Part shown: one piece after another, positions 25,072 through 34,100 of the stretch | Numbering within the stretch: the stretch's first letter is position 1 | How the letters are laid out: the number at the start of each line of letters is the position of its first letter | Source of the DNA: Deltaproteobacteria bacterium | GTDB taxonomy: Bacteria; Myxococcota; Kuafuiibacteriia; Kuafuiibacteriales; Kuafuiibacteriaceae | Length of the DNA stretch: 64,000 nucleotides | Direction of reading: 5' to 3' | Assembly: GCA_020632995.1 (NCBI GenBank) | Contig: JACKEN010000001.1 | Coordinates: 248,001 to 312,000 of the forward strand | Notes under the pieces: generated by a model | Told to the model about the DNA's origin: nothing | The model's input: the letters and a program-made list of their open reading frames with translations, nothing else | Database searches by the model: none | Translations under genes and position numbers: made by a program

Positions 25072-25145
25072 GGTGGGGTAGCTCAGCCGGTTAGAGCGAG
25101 GGTCTCATAAGCCCTAGGTCGGCGGTTCAAGTCCGCCTCCCACCA
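25072..25145 (+). tRNA. tRNA-Met (anticodon CAU)
   Basis: 74 bases: acceptor GGTGGGG / TCCCACC, D arm GCTCAGCCGGTTAGAGC, anticodon stem AGGGT/GCCCT with loop CTCATAA (CAU), T arm GGCGG-TTCAAGT-CCGCC, discriminator A, CCA not encoded. The first acceptor pair is G-C, so it is not an initiator. CAU could instead be a lysidine-modified tRNA-Ile; the sequence alone does not settle this, but elongator Met is favoured. Confidence 0.85.
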
Positions 25146-25697
25146 CGCCCCTTTCCCCTCCCAATCTGCGGTGCTCGAGGCGGCCAACGCGAGCCGTTAC
25201 GCCTCGCCTCGTCTCCGTTCCAGGACCGAAACGACATCGAGCCGCCGGGCCCGATCTACCGCGCCACGCCGCGCCGCCGTGTCGATCTCGAAGCGGTGGC
25301 GCGGGCGCCGGGGCGTACCGGTGCCGTAGTGCGCGGGGGGACATTACCGGCCCGTGACGAAACCGTCTCTTTGGGCCATTCGCCCGAATCCGGGGATGCT
25401 GGCTTGGCGCTTGCTATGCCGGCGAGTGCGCGAGTCCAAGAACCGCGCGAAGCCCCGCGGTGCGGGGCACAACGCCCGAGGTAGCACGGAGTATGAGGAC
25501 GTCGGAGACAGGACGCTACGGAGTCGGAACCTCACGTGAGCGCTACTGTATTTCTGATCGTGGCCGATTCTCTGCACCCGGCAACACGAGGCCCCCGTCG
25601 GGGTCGTCCACCCGGCCGAAGGCAAGCCTGCAGGGGGTCCGAACTCCGAAGGCGCACCGACGACCGGGCAGACATGTCAGTCAGTGAGAGGTCATTC
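25146..25697. other. 552-base region without a recognised gene; leader of the cytochrome gene
   Basis: Between tRNA-Met and the cytochrome start. It is visibly less GC-rich than its surroundings and no open frame in it looks like a protein. A hairpin GGCCCC-CGTC-GGGGTC lies near 25590. I compared it by eye with the GEMM (cyclic dinucleotide) riboswitch that precedes some cytochrome genes and did not find that core. The promoter of the cytochrome must lie here, but I could not place it. Confidence 0.5.
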
Positions 25698-28190
25698 ATG
25701 CGCAAAAGGGTTCAAGTAGTCAGCGCCGTTCTCGCGCTCGCGCTTGCGGGATGTGCCGGAGACAAGGGCGACACGGGCGCCACGGGTGCCACCGGCGCCA
25801 CAGGACCGGAGGGCCCGGCGGGTCCGACCGGCGCGACCGGCGTCACCGGTCAGGACGGCCAGGATGGTCAGAACGGCCAGAATGGTCAGGACGGCCAGGA
25901 TGGTCAGGACGGGCAGAACGGCCAGGACGGGCAGAACGGGCAGGACGGCTTGCCCGGCGCGCTCACCGTGAACCTGGCGGCCGAGGCGGTCTCCGCCCTC
26001 GAGATCACGATCGACAGCGTGTCCATGGGCGCGGTGTCCACCATCGAGTTCACCGCGGTCGACGGCGCAGGCCGTGGCGCGGTCGGCCTCAAGGGCGGTA
26101 GCAGCGGCAACGTTCGCACTGCGCTCGCCAAGCTCCTCCCTCCACCTGCGAGCGGCGACCCCGACCACTGGCAGAGCATGTTCCTCCGGGCCCGGGGCAC
26201 CGCCCCGAACCAGGTCACGCAGGCGACGAACGATCGCGGCGCCCTGGTGGACCACCTCGACGGCACCTACACCTATACCTTCGCGGGTGACGTGACCGCG
26301 GTGACCGACCCGGTCACCGGCGCTGCCGTGACCTGGGAGCCCACCCGCACCCACCGCCTGGTCCTGCAGGCCAGCGGCAGCGTGAACGGCAACTCGCTCC
26401 CGGCGGTGAACGCGGTGATGGACTTCGTGCCCGATGGCAGCGCAGTCACCGAGACCCGCAAGATCATCGAGACCAAGAACTGCAACGAGTGCCACGGGCG
26501 CATCGTCGCCCACGGCAGCCGCTACGACGCGGGCTACTGCGTGGTGTGCCACAACACCAACACCCGCAGCCTCGGCACCGACCTCACCATCGCGGACATG
26601 TCCTACATGATCCACGGCATCCACGGTGCTGGCTACCGCGCCGCTCGCGGCGGCCCGGACTTCATCATCGGCGGCGACAACTTCGCCGAGGTGACCTACC
26701 CGCAGGACCTGCGGCACTGCCGTAAGTGCCACGAGCAGAGCGCCGACGCCCCGGACGGCGACAACTGGAAGGCCGTGCCCAACAAGAACTCTTGCGGCGG
26801 CTGCCATGAGAACGACACCTACCGCGCCCACGTCGACCCGCAGACCAACGCCTCGTGCGTGACCTGCCACGGCCCGACCGCGGCCATCGCGCTGTGCGGC
26901 CCGACCAACAACGCCAGCTGCACGATCGAGTCGGTCCACCTCACCGTGAACCCCACCACCAACAACCCGCAGGTCCCTGCCGGTCTGTCGGTGATCGAGT
27001 ACGACGTGTCCGAGATGACGATCGACGCCAACAGCCAGGCCAACATCGTGTTCAAGGTGCTGCGTGACGGCGCCTCGGTCGACCTGATCACCCCGCCCGC
27101 GGACCTCACCGGCGGCCCGAGCTTCCTGCTCGCGTACGCCATGCCGCAGGACGGCATCGACGCCCCCGCCGACTACAACAACATGGGCCAGAGCGCGGCC
27201 CAGCCCGTCACCGTGTCCATCGCGAACCTGCGCGCGGGCACCGCGGGCACCCTGACCGGCCCCGACGCCAACGGCTACTACACCGCGGTCGTCACGAGCT
27301 TCACGTTCCCCGTCGGCTCCACCATGCGTGCGGTGACCCTGCAGGGCTACTTCACCCAGGTGACGACCAACCTCGGCAACGTGGCGCGCCACGCGGTCGC
27401 GGCGGTCAAGGCGGCCACCGGCGACACGGCCCGTCGCGCCATCGTGGACTCGGCCAAGTGCGCCGGCTGCCACGAGTGGTTCGAGGCCCACGGCGGCAAC
27501 CGCGTCTACGAGGTCCAGGCCTGCGTGATGTGTCACAACCCGAACCTGTCCTCCGGCGGCCGCTCCGGTGACCCGGCGCGCATCGACGGCGACACCCAGG
27601 CCGAGCTCGACAACATCGCGTTCATCAACACCCACCTGTCCGGACGTGACCCGGTGGCTCCGTGGAACCCGGGCCCCATCGACGGGACGAACCCGCTGAC
27701 CTACCCCGAGGAGTCGAACAACCTGAAGGACATGATCCACGGGATCCACTCGTCGGCCATGCGGAGCACGGACTTCTCGTTCGTCCGCTACCGCAGCAAC
27801 AACTTCTATCCCTTCAACTTCGCTGAGGTGACGTTCCCGAACGACCCCAACAACTGCGAGGCCTGCCACATCGCGGGGACCTACGACACCAACCTGCCCG
27901 CGGGCGAGCTGGCGTCGACCCAGATCATCCCCAGCACGGTCCCGAACGACCGAGCCTCCATCACGGCGGCTCGTGCCTCGGTGCCGAACGGCGAGGACAT
28001 CGTGAAGAGCGCTGGCGCTGCGGCGTGCAGCAGCTGTCACGACAACACCCAGGCCCTGAACCACATGAAGCTGAACGGCGCGTACATCAACGGGCCGCGC
28101 AGCGGGTTGGCCGCGGGCGACCTCGAGACCTGCAACGTCTGCCACGGCGCTGGCCGCACCGCGGACGCCGAAGTGGCCCACGGGAACTGA
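25698..28190 (+). CDS. Decahaem OmcA/MtrC-type outer-membrane cytochrome with collagen-like stalk
   Basis: An 830-residue lipoprotein (lipobox ALAGC, Cys19). Residues 21-87 are 22 unbroken Gly-x-y triplets: first GAT/GPE/GPA types, then a block of GQD and GQN. After that come alternating beta domains and haem domains. Ten CxxCH sites are present, in order CNECH, CVVCH, CRKCH, CGGCH, CVTCH, CAGCH, CVMCH, CEACH, CSSCH and CNVCH: five in the first haem domain and five in the second, as in the MtrC/OmcA fold. The role is electron transfer from the outer surface to minerals, electrodes or partner cells. ATG 25698 is preceded by GAGAGG and gives a proper lipoprotein signal. No porin (MtrB) or periplasmic decahaem partner (MtrA) is nearby. 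Confidence 0.92.
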   Translation: MRKRVQVVSAVLALALAGCAGDKGDTGATGATGATGPEGPAGPTGATGVTGQDGQDGQNGQNGQDGQDGQDGQNGQDGQNGQDGLPGALTVNLAAEAVSALEITIDSVSMGAVSTIEFTAVDGAGRGAVGLKGGSSGNVRTALAKLLPPPASGDPDHWQSMFLRARGTAPNQVTQATNDRGALVDHLDGTYTYTFAGDVTAVTDPVTGAAVTWEPTRTHRLVLQASGSVNGNSLPAVNAVMDFVPDGSAVTETRKIIETKNCNECHGRIVAHGSRYDAGYCVVCHNTNTRSLGTDLTIADMSYMIHGIHGAGYRAARGGPDFIIGGDNFAEVTYPQDLRHCRKCHEQSADAPDGDNWKAVPNKNSCGGCHENDTYRAHVDPQTNASCVTCHGPTAAIALCGPTNNASCTIESVHLTVNPTTNNPQVPAGLSVIEYDVSEMTIDANSQANIVFKVLRDGASVDLITPPADLTGGPSFLLAYAMPQDGIDAPADYNNMGQSAAQPVTVSIANLRAGTAGTLTGPDANGYYTAVVTSFTFPVGSTMRAVTLQGYFTQVTTNLGNVARHAVAAVKAATGDTARRAIVDSAKCAGCHEWFEAHGGNRVYEVQACVMCHNPNLSSGGRSGDPARIDGDTQAELDNIAFINTHLSGRDPVAPWNPGPIDGTNPLTYPEESNNLKDMIHGIHSSAMRSTDFSFVRYRSNNFYPFNFAEVTFPNDPNNCEACHIAGTYDTNLPAGELASTQIIPSTVPNDRASITAARASVPNGEDIVKSAGAAACSSCHDNTQALNHMKLNGAYINGPRSGLAAGDLETCNVCHGAGRTADAEVAHGN

Positions 28191-28214
28191 GCCTGGTCCA
28201 GGCCCCCAACGGAC

Positions 28215-28246
28215 GCCGCCAGGTCACCCCCTCGGGGCCTGGCGGC
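28215..28246 (+). terminator. Hairpin after the cytochrome gene
   Basis: A nine-base perfect stem GCCGCCAGG / CCTGGCGGC enclosing a smaller CCCC/GGGG stem, 24 bases past the stop. It is followed by a pyrimidine run (CTCCCTCTCTCCCCC), not a T tract, so it may be a terminator or an mRNA 3' protector. Confidence 0.5.
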
Positions 28247-28313
28247 CTCCCTCTCTCCCCCACCTTCCGCGCCCAGCTGACGGCGGCGCCGGTTCATGCT
28301 TGAAGGTGTCGTG

Positions 28314-29162
28314 ATGCGTTCGACGCTCCTCTCCCTCCTCTTCGTGGTGGGCTGCGCCCAGGCCGCGGATACCAAGCCCGCGCCCGCCGCCCCGGCCCCA
28401 GAGGCGCCCGCGACCGGTCCCCTCGCGGTGGCGGTCCGGGTGAACGGCCGCCCGATCACCGAGGCCGAGGTGGCGCTCCGGATGAACGAGCGCGGCCCCG
28501 GCAAGGCCAAGCTCACCCGGGACGAGGCCCTCGAGCGGGTGATCGAGCTGGAGCTCCAGGCCCAGGCGGCGGAGGGCATGGGCGCCGACAAGGAGACGTC
28601 CTTCCTGGCCGACATGGCCCTGTTGCAGGCCAAGGTGAACGACGCGCGCCGCACCGCGCTCGCCAAGAGCTATCGGATGCGGTCGGTCGATGGGTTGCCG
28701 CCGCCGAGCGAGGCCGAAGTGCAGGCCTACTTGACAGAGCACGAGGCCCGGCTCGACGTCGAGCTCAAGCTCCGTCGGGTGCGCGCTCGCACCCGGGCCG
28801 ACGCGGAGGCGGCGCTCGCCGCGGTCCGCGCGGGCAAGCCCTTCGACGAGGTGGCCCACGAGTTCCCGGGCGAGACCTTCGACGTCGGCCCCCTCGGCTT
28901 CGACACCATCCCCGACCAGTGGTGGCGCGCCCTCGAGGGGGTGGAGCCGCCGGGGTTCGCCGAGGTGGTGCCGATGGGCGAGGGCCGGTTCGAGGTGCTG
29001 CAGCTCCTCGAGCGCAAGAAGGTCCCGCGCCCCGCCCCCGAGGAGCTCGCGCGGCGGGCGGCGGCGGTGCTCCACGCCCAGGCCTTCGAGGCCCGGCGGG
29101 CCACCCAGGCCGCCGAGATGCGGAAGGCCGCCCGGGTGGAGATCCCCGGCCAGGCCCCCTGA
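28314..29162 (+). CDS. PpiC/SurA-like foldase lipoprotein
   Basis: A 282-residue lipoprotein (lipobox FVVGC) with an Ala/Pro linker. It has an N-terminal helical chaperone part (VRVNGRPITEAEVALRMNERGPGKAKL, typical of SurA_N/PrsA proteins) and a parvulin-like segment (VELKLRRVRARTRADAEAALAAVRAGKPFDEVAHEF ... VGPLGFDTIPDQ). The role would be prolyl isomerisation or holdase activity for exported proteins at the membrane. The parvulin domain is short and its catalytic residues are not all evident, so it may be a chaperone only. ATG 28314 is preferred over 28296 because AAGG lies seven bases before it and the signal peptide is better. Confidence 0.75.
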   Translation: MRSTLLSLLFVVGCAQAADTKPAPAAPAPEAPATGPLAVAVRVNGRPITEAEVALRMNERGPGKAKLTRDEALERVIELELQAQAAEGMGADKETSFLADMALLQAKVNDARRTALAKSYRMRSVDGLPPPSEAEVQAYLTEHEARLDVELKLRRVRARTRADAEAALAAVRAGKPFDEVAHEFPGETFDVGPLGFDTIPDQWWRALEGVEPPGFAEVVPMGEGRFEVLQLLERKKVPRPAPEELARRAAAVLHAQAFEARRATQAAEMRKAARVEIPGQAP

Positions 29163-29185
29163 GCCCGCGCCGTCGCTGGTTGCGC

Positions 29186-29214
29186 TTGCCGAAAGCGCCC
29201 CGAGGCCCTAGGTC
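29186..29214 (+). promoter_or_regulatory. serS promoter
   Basis: TTGCCG (29186-29191), 17 bases, TAGGTC (29209-29214), 14 bases before the serS ATG. No T-box-like leader is possible in that space. Confidence 0.55.
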
Positions 29215-29228
29215 TCGCCCCAGCCATC

Positions 29229-30506
29229 ATGCTGGATATCAAGCTGATCCGAGAGAACACGGAAGAGGTCCGGGCCGCGCTCCTGAAGCGCATGGACGAC
29301 GTGGACCTGGACGGCATCATCGCGCTCGACGAGAAGCGCCGGGGCCTGGTGGAGCGCATCGACACCTCCCGGGCCCAGCGCAACGAGCTCGCCAAGAAGA
29401 TCGGCAAGCTCCGCGCCCAGAAGCAGGACTCGGCCGAGCTCGAGGCCGAGGCGGCGGCGCTCAGGGATGCGATCACCGAGGCCGAGCAGGGCCTGGCCTC
29501 GGCCGAGGCCGAGCTGCGCCAGCGGATGGACGAGCTGCCGAACATGCCCGACGATCGGGTGCCGGCGGGGGGCAAGGAGGCCAACCAGGTCGTCCGTACC
29601 TGGGGCGAGAAGCCTCAGCTCCCCGAGGGCGCGCCGGACCACGTGGCCCTGTGCACCAAGCTCGGCCTCGTGGACTACGAGCGCGGGGTGAAGCTCGGCG
29701 GCAACGGCAGCTGGATCTACACCGGCATGGGCGCGGCCATGGAGTGGGCGCTCCTGAACTTCTTCAACCAGGAGCACTTCGCGGACGGCTACACCTTCAT
29801 GCTACCGCCCCACATGCTCCTGGACGAGTGCGGCTACACCGCGGGGCAGTTCCCCAAGTTCCGCGACGACGTCTACCACCTCGCGGTGGAGGAGGGTGAG
29901 CGTGAGCGGTTCCTGCTCCCCACCGCGGAGACCGCGATCCTCAACGTCTACCGCGACGAGCTGATCCCGTTCGAGAAGCTCCCGATCAAGGCCTTCGCGT
30001 ACACCCCGTGCTACCGGCGCGAGGCGGGCAGCCACCGGAGCGAGGAGCGCGGCACCATCCGCGGGCACCAGTTCAACAAGGTGGAGATGTTCCAGTTCGT
30101 ACCCCCCGAGCTGGCCGAGCAGGCGTTCGAGGAGCTGGTGGGCAAGACCGAGCGGCTGGTCCAGAAGCTCGGCCTGCACTACCGCACGACGCTGTTGGCC
30201 GCGAAGGACGCCTCGGCCTCCATGCGCATGACCAACGACATCGAGGTGTGGCTGCCCAGCCTGGGCATCTACAAGGAGGTGTCGTCGGTGTCGTGGGCGG
30301 GCGAGTACCAGGCGCGCCGCGCGAGCATCCGCTTCAAGCGGGCCCCGAAGGGCAAGAGCGAGTACGTCCACACCCTGAACGGGTCGGGCCTCGCCACCAG
30401 CCGGCTCTTCCCCGCGATCATCGAGCAGCACCAGCAGCCCGACGGCTCGGTGCGGGTGCCGGAGCCCCTGCAGAAGTGGCTGGGGGTCGAGGTGCTGAAG
30501 CCGTAG
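29229..30506 (+). CDS. serS: Serine--tRNA ligase
   Basis: A 425-residue class II synthetase charging tRNA-Ser and tRNA-Sec. The N-terminal coiled-coil arm (residues about 30-100, Glu/Lys/Ala-rich heptads) binds the long variable arm of the tRNA. Class II motif 2 is CYRREAGSHRSEERGTIRGHQFNKVE and motif 3 is NGSGLATSRLFPAIIEQHQ with the ATP-contacting Arg. YKEVSSVSWAGEYQARR, the serine-binding region, is present. The length and motifs are those of a normal housekeeping enzyme. Confidence 0.97.
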   Translation: MLDIKLIRENTEEVRAALLKRMDDVDLDGIIALDEKRRGLVERIDTSRAQRNELAKKIGKLRAQKQDSAELEAEAAALRDAITEAEQGLASAEAELRQRMDELPNMPDDRVPAGGKEANQVVRTWGEKPQLPEGAPDHVALCTKLGLVDYERGVKLGGNGSWIYTGMGAAMEWALLNFFNQEHFADGYTFMLPPHMLLDECGYTAGQFPKFRDDVYHLAVEEGERERFLLPTAETAILNVYRDELIPFEKLPIKAFAYTPCYRREAGSHRSEERGTIRGHQFNKVEMFQFVPPELAEQAFEELVGKTERLVQKLGLHYRTTLLAAKDASASMRMTNDIEVWLPSLGIYKEVSSVSWAGEYQARRASIRFKRAPKGKSEYVHTLNGSGLATSRLFPAIIEQHQQPDGSVRVPEPLQKWLGVEVLKP

Positions 30507-30607
30507 GTCTGGGCTCCCGGGCCGGCGGGCCTTGTGGGCGTAAGGCGCCCGTGCCTCGGGTGTGGCCCCTTGCCCCCGTAGGGGAGCGTCGGTCACCATC
30601 GGGGCGC

Positions 30608-31180
30608 ATGCGCGCCCTGGCCTCGCTCTTCGTCCTCGCCCTCGTGCCCGGGGTGGCCTCGGCCCAGCGCCCCGCGCGGCCGGCCCAGGTCGCCCGGCCC
30701 GCCCCCGCCGCGAAGGCTGCGCCTCAGGCTGCTGCGGCCGCGCCCGCTGCCACCACGCCCGACCTCCACTTGGAGCAGACCGGGATCGGGCTGATCGTCC
30801 CCGCCGGGTGGACGTCCGAGGCCACCGGCGCCGAGACCTTCGTGCTCCTCGGCCCCGACGGGGTCACCACCCTCATGCTCTTCGGGGTCCCGGCCAAGGA
30901 CATGGAGGGCGCGATGAAGGACCTCGAGCGCCTGGTGTCCGGCAAGGTCACCGCGGTGAAGCTCGAGCCGACCAAGGACGGCCGGGTGGGCGGGATGCCG
31001 GCGGTGATGGCCGACGGCAAGGGCCAGGTGGATGGCCACGACGTCGACCTCGGGGTGATGCTCGTGCTGAACGAGGCGCGGCAGCGGGTGCTCTTCCTCG
31101 TGGGCTTCACCGTCCCCGGCAAGGGCGACTACGGCAAGGACCTCGCGGACATGCTGAACAGCGTGCACACCGCGGAGTGA
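30608..31180 (+). CDS. Exported protein of unknown function
   Basis: A 190-residue protein with a signal peptide (cleavage near VASAQ), a Pro/Ala-rich linker to residue about 55, and one compact domain. That domain opens with LEQTGIGLIVPAGWTSEA and contains VKLEPTKDGRVGGMPAVMADGKGQVDG, a layout resembling small periplasmic proteins that begin with a LPxGW-type strand. No cysteine and no catalytic motif are seen. The stop is 16 bases from the convergent SNF2 gene. Function unknown. Confidence 0.7.
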   Translation: MRALASLFVLALVPGVASAQRPARPAQVARPAPAAKAAPQAAAAAPAATTPDLHLEQTGIGLIVPAGWTSEATGAETFVLLGPDGVTTLMLFGVPAKDMEGAMKDLERLVSGKVTAVKLEPTKDGRVGGMPAVMADGKGQVDGHDVDLGVMLVLNEARQRVLFLVGFTVPGKGDYGKDLADMLNSVHTAE

Positions 31181-31196
31181 GGGGCCGTCGTTCGGG

Positions 31197-34100
31197 CTAC
31201 GCGTCGTCCGCTTCGGGGTCGTCGAGCCCCGCCCGGATGAGGGCGGCGAGGTCCTCGGTGGTGAGCTTCGCCCCGGCCGAGGCGCCGCCGAGCACCGCGT
31301 CCGCGGTGGCCCGCTTGTCGTCCTGCAGATCCACGATCGCCGCCTCGATGGTGCCCTCCGCCACCAGGCGGTAGATGGTCACCGGGCGGCGCCGCCCGAT
31401 GCGGTGGGCGCGGTCGCTCGCCTGGTCCTCCGCCGCCGGGTTCCACCACGGGTCCATGTGGATCACCGCGTCGGCCTCGGTGAGGTTCAGGCCGGTGCCC
31501 CCCGCCTTGAGCGAGATGAGGAACACCGCGCCCTCGCCGGCCTGGAACGCCTCCACCCGGCGGGCCCGCTCGCTCGCCGGGGTGCTCCCGGTGAGCACGA
31601 GGAACGGGATCCCCGCGCGATGCAAGGCTTCCTGCAGGAGATCCAGCTGACGCACGAACTGGCTGAACACCAGGGCCCGCTGGCCCGCGGCCATGAGCGC
31701 CTCGAGGAGCCCCATCAGGCGCTCGTGCTTGGCGGAGGGGAGGGCGGAGTCCCGCTGGTAGAGCCTCGGGTGGCAGGCCAGCTGGCGGAGGCGGGTGAGG
31801 GCGGCCAGCACCTGGAAACGGCGGTCCGCCTCCAGCCCCGGCACCACCGCCTCGGAGATCTCCCGCACCGCGGCGGCGTGCACCGACCGGTACAGCGCCC
31901 GCTCGGGGGCGGAGAGCGCCACGTCCACCCGCACCACGGTGCGCTCGGGCAGCTCCGGCGCCACCGCCCGCTTGGTGCGGCGGAGCAGGAAGGGTTGCAC
32001 CAGCCGGGCCAGGCGCTCGAGGCGCCGGCCGGTGGCCCGCGCGTCACCGGGGACGGGGCCGAAGCGCCCGAGGAAGGCCTCGCGCTGGCCCAGCAGGCCC
32101 GGCGAGACCGCGTCGAGCACGCTCCACAGGTCCTGCACGTCGTTCTCGATCGGGGTGCCGGTGAGGGCGAGCCGAAAGCCCGCTTGCAGCGCGCGCGCTG
32201 CCTGGCTCCGCCGGGCGCCGGGGTTCTTGATCGCCTGCGCCTCGTCGAGGACAACGGTGGCGAAGGGGAGGGCGGCCAGGGCCTCGACGTCCCGCACCAG
32301 GAGATCGTAGCTGGTGATGAGCACCGCGCCCGGGCCGAGGTCGCGGAGGAGGGCGGCCCGCGCCGGCCCCCGGTACAGGCGCGCGTCGAGGGTCGGGGCG
32401 AAGCGCCCCAGCTCCCGCAGCCAGCCGTGCGAGACCGAGGTGGGGGTCACCACGAGGGCGGGGCCGGCGGCGCCGCGGGCGGCGAGCACCGCGATGGTCT
32501 GCACCGTCTTGCCGAGGCCCATCTCGTCCGCGAGCACCGCGCCCAGGCCCTGGTGGGCCAGGCGCATCATCCAGGCGTAGCCGGTGGCCTGATAGGGGCG
32601 CAGGTCTGCTTGCAGGGCCTCCGGGAGCTCGGGCTCGAGGTCATCCGCCTCGGCCAGGCGCTGCAGGCGGGCCTGCCAGTCGGGGGGGCGCGGGCCGCTG
32701 GCCGCGGCGGCGAGGAGCCCCTCGGCCTGCCGCAACCCCGCCGGCACCACCACCACCTTGGTGCCCCGGGCCTCGAGCCCGGACATCGCCTCGTCGAGCG
32801 CGGCCGAGAGGTCGTCATCGAGGCCCACCACCCGGCCCTCGCCTGCGGTGACGAAGCGCTCGTCCCGGCGCCGGGCCTCGAGCAGCACCGCCAGGGCCAC
32901 CGTGGTGTCGTCGACCTCGAGCCCGCCCTCGAGGCGGAAGCCGCCCGCGTGGGCCTGGACCCCGAGCTTCAGCCCGGCGAGGCCGGCCCGGGTGATGCGC
33001 CAGCCGCCCTCGGGGAGCTCGACCGCCACGTCGTCCCTGGCCTCGGCCGCCGACAGGGCCCTCAGCGCCTCCTGGGTGGTGAGCATCCGCCGGTAGCCGG
33101 CCTGGCCGAGGCCGAGCTCGGCGGCAAGCTGGCTTGCCGTACGCCGCTCCGCCGCCCGGTCCCGGGCAAGGATCCGGATCCCATCGTCGCCCTGCACCGG
33201 GAGGTGCTCGGGGCCCTCGCCGGGCAGGAAGGTCGGCAGGGCCGGATCCACCTGCACCCGCAGCTCGCCCCATGCCCCGTCGGCGCCCTCGGGGGTCAGC
33301 CGGAGCACGAGGCGGCGCGGGGAGGCGGCGGGCTGGCCGAGGGACGGATCCAGATCCAGCCCCAGGCGCTCCACCAGGGTGAGGAGCTGGGGCAGGGCGG
33401 CCGGCACCTCCTCGGGGCGCAGCGCGAGGTCGTAGTGGGCCGCGGCCTCGAGGGCCTTCCGCACCGCGGGGGGCAGGGTGATCAGCCAGCAGGCCTCCCC
33501 CTCCAGCCACACCCCGGTGTCGCCGGACGCGCGCTCGAGCAAGGTCGCTTGCGCTTCCCAAGAGCGCAGCTGCCCCGCGAAGTGGGGGCGGAGCACCAGG
33601 GCCTCGTCGATCAGGACCAGGCGCACCTCCAAGGCGCAGCGGCGGATCGCCAACCGAGCTTCGGAGCCATCCGCCCGGACCAGGTCCGGGTGCCCCTCCA
33701 GGATGTCCAGCACCTGGGCCTGGAGCACCGCGCCCAGCCCGGTCATCTGGCGCTGGCGCCGCAGGTCCGGGTACTGGGCGAGCAGGTCCAGGGCCCGTCG
33801 ATCCTGAGCGGTCCCCACGCCGTCCACCAGGAGCTTCTCCACCGTCACCGGCTCGGGCTTGAGCCACCCCCGCTGGCCGCGCCGCACCCGCACCACCGCC
33901 AGCTCATCCGGCGCCACCGTCCACACCAGGCGCTGGGGCGTGGGGTCGGGGAGCTGGTCGAGGATCAGCTGCAGGCCACGTTGCCAACTCGGGAGGCTGA
34001 GCTGCTCGAGGAGGACCCCCCGCAGGGGGTGCTCCGGGTCTCGAAGGGCCTTCAGGAGGAGGTCCACCAAGGCGAGGCCGAGAGCGTGGGCCTCGGCGCG

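Noticed and set aside
25146..25697. GEMM-type cyclic dinucleotide riboswitch before the cytochrome gene.
   Set aside because: Such switches occur before cytochrome genes in Geobacter relatives, but I could not find the conserved core or tetraloop-receptor pieces by eye.
25840..25960. Tandem short repeats in the cytochrome gene that could be mistaken for a CRISPR array.
   Set aside because: Period nine, in frame, and encoding Gly-Gln-Asp/Asn triplets; there are no spacers and no cas genes.
25692..28181. An 829-codon minus-strand frame opposite the cytochrome gene.
   Set aside because: The ten CxxCH sites fix the plus-strand frame as real.
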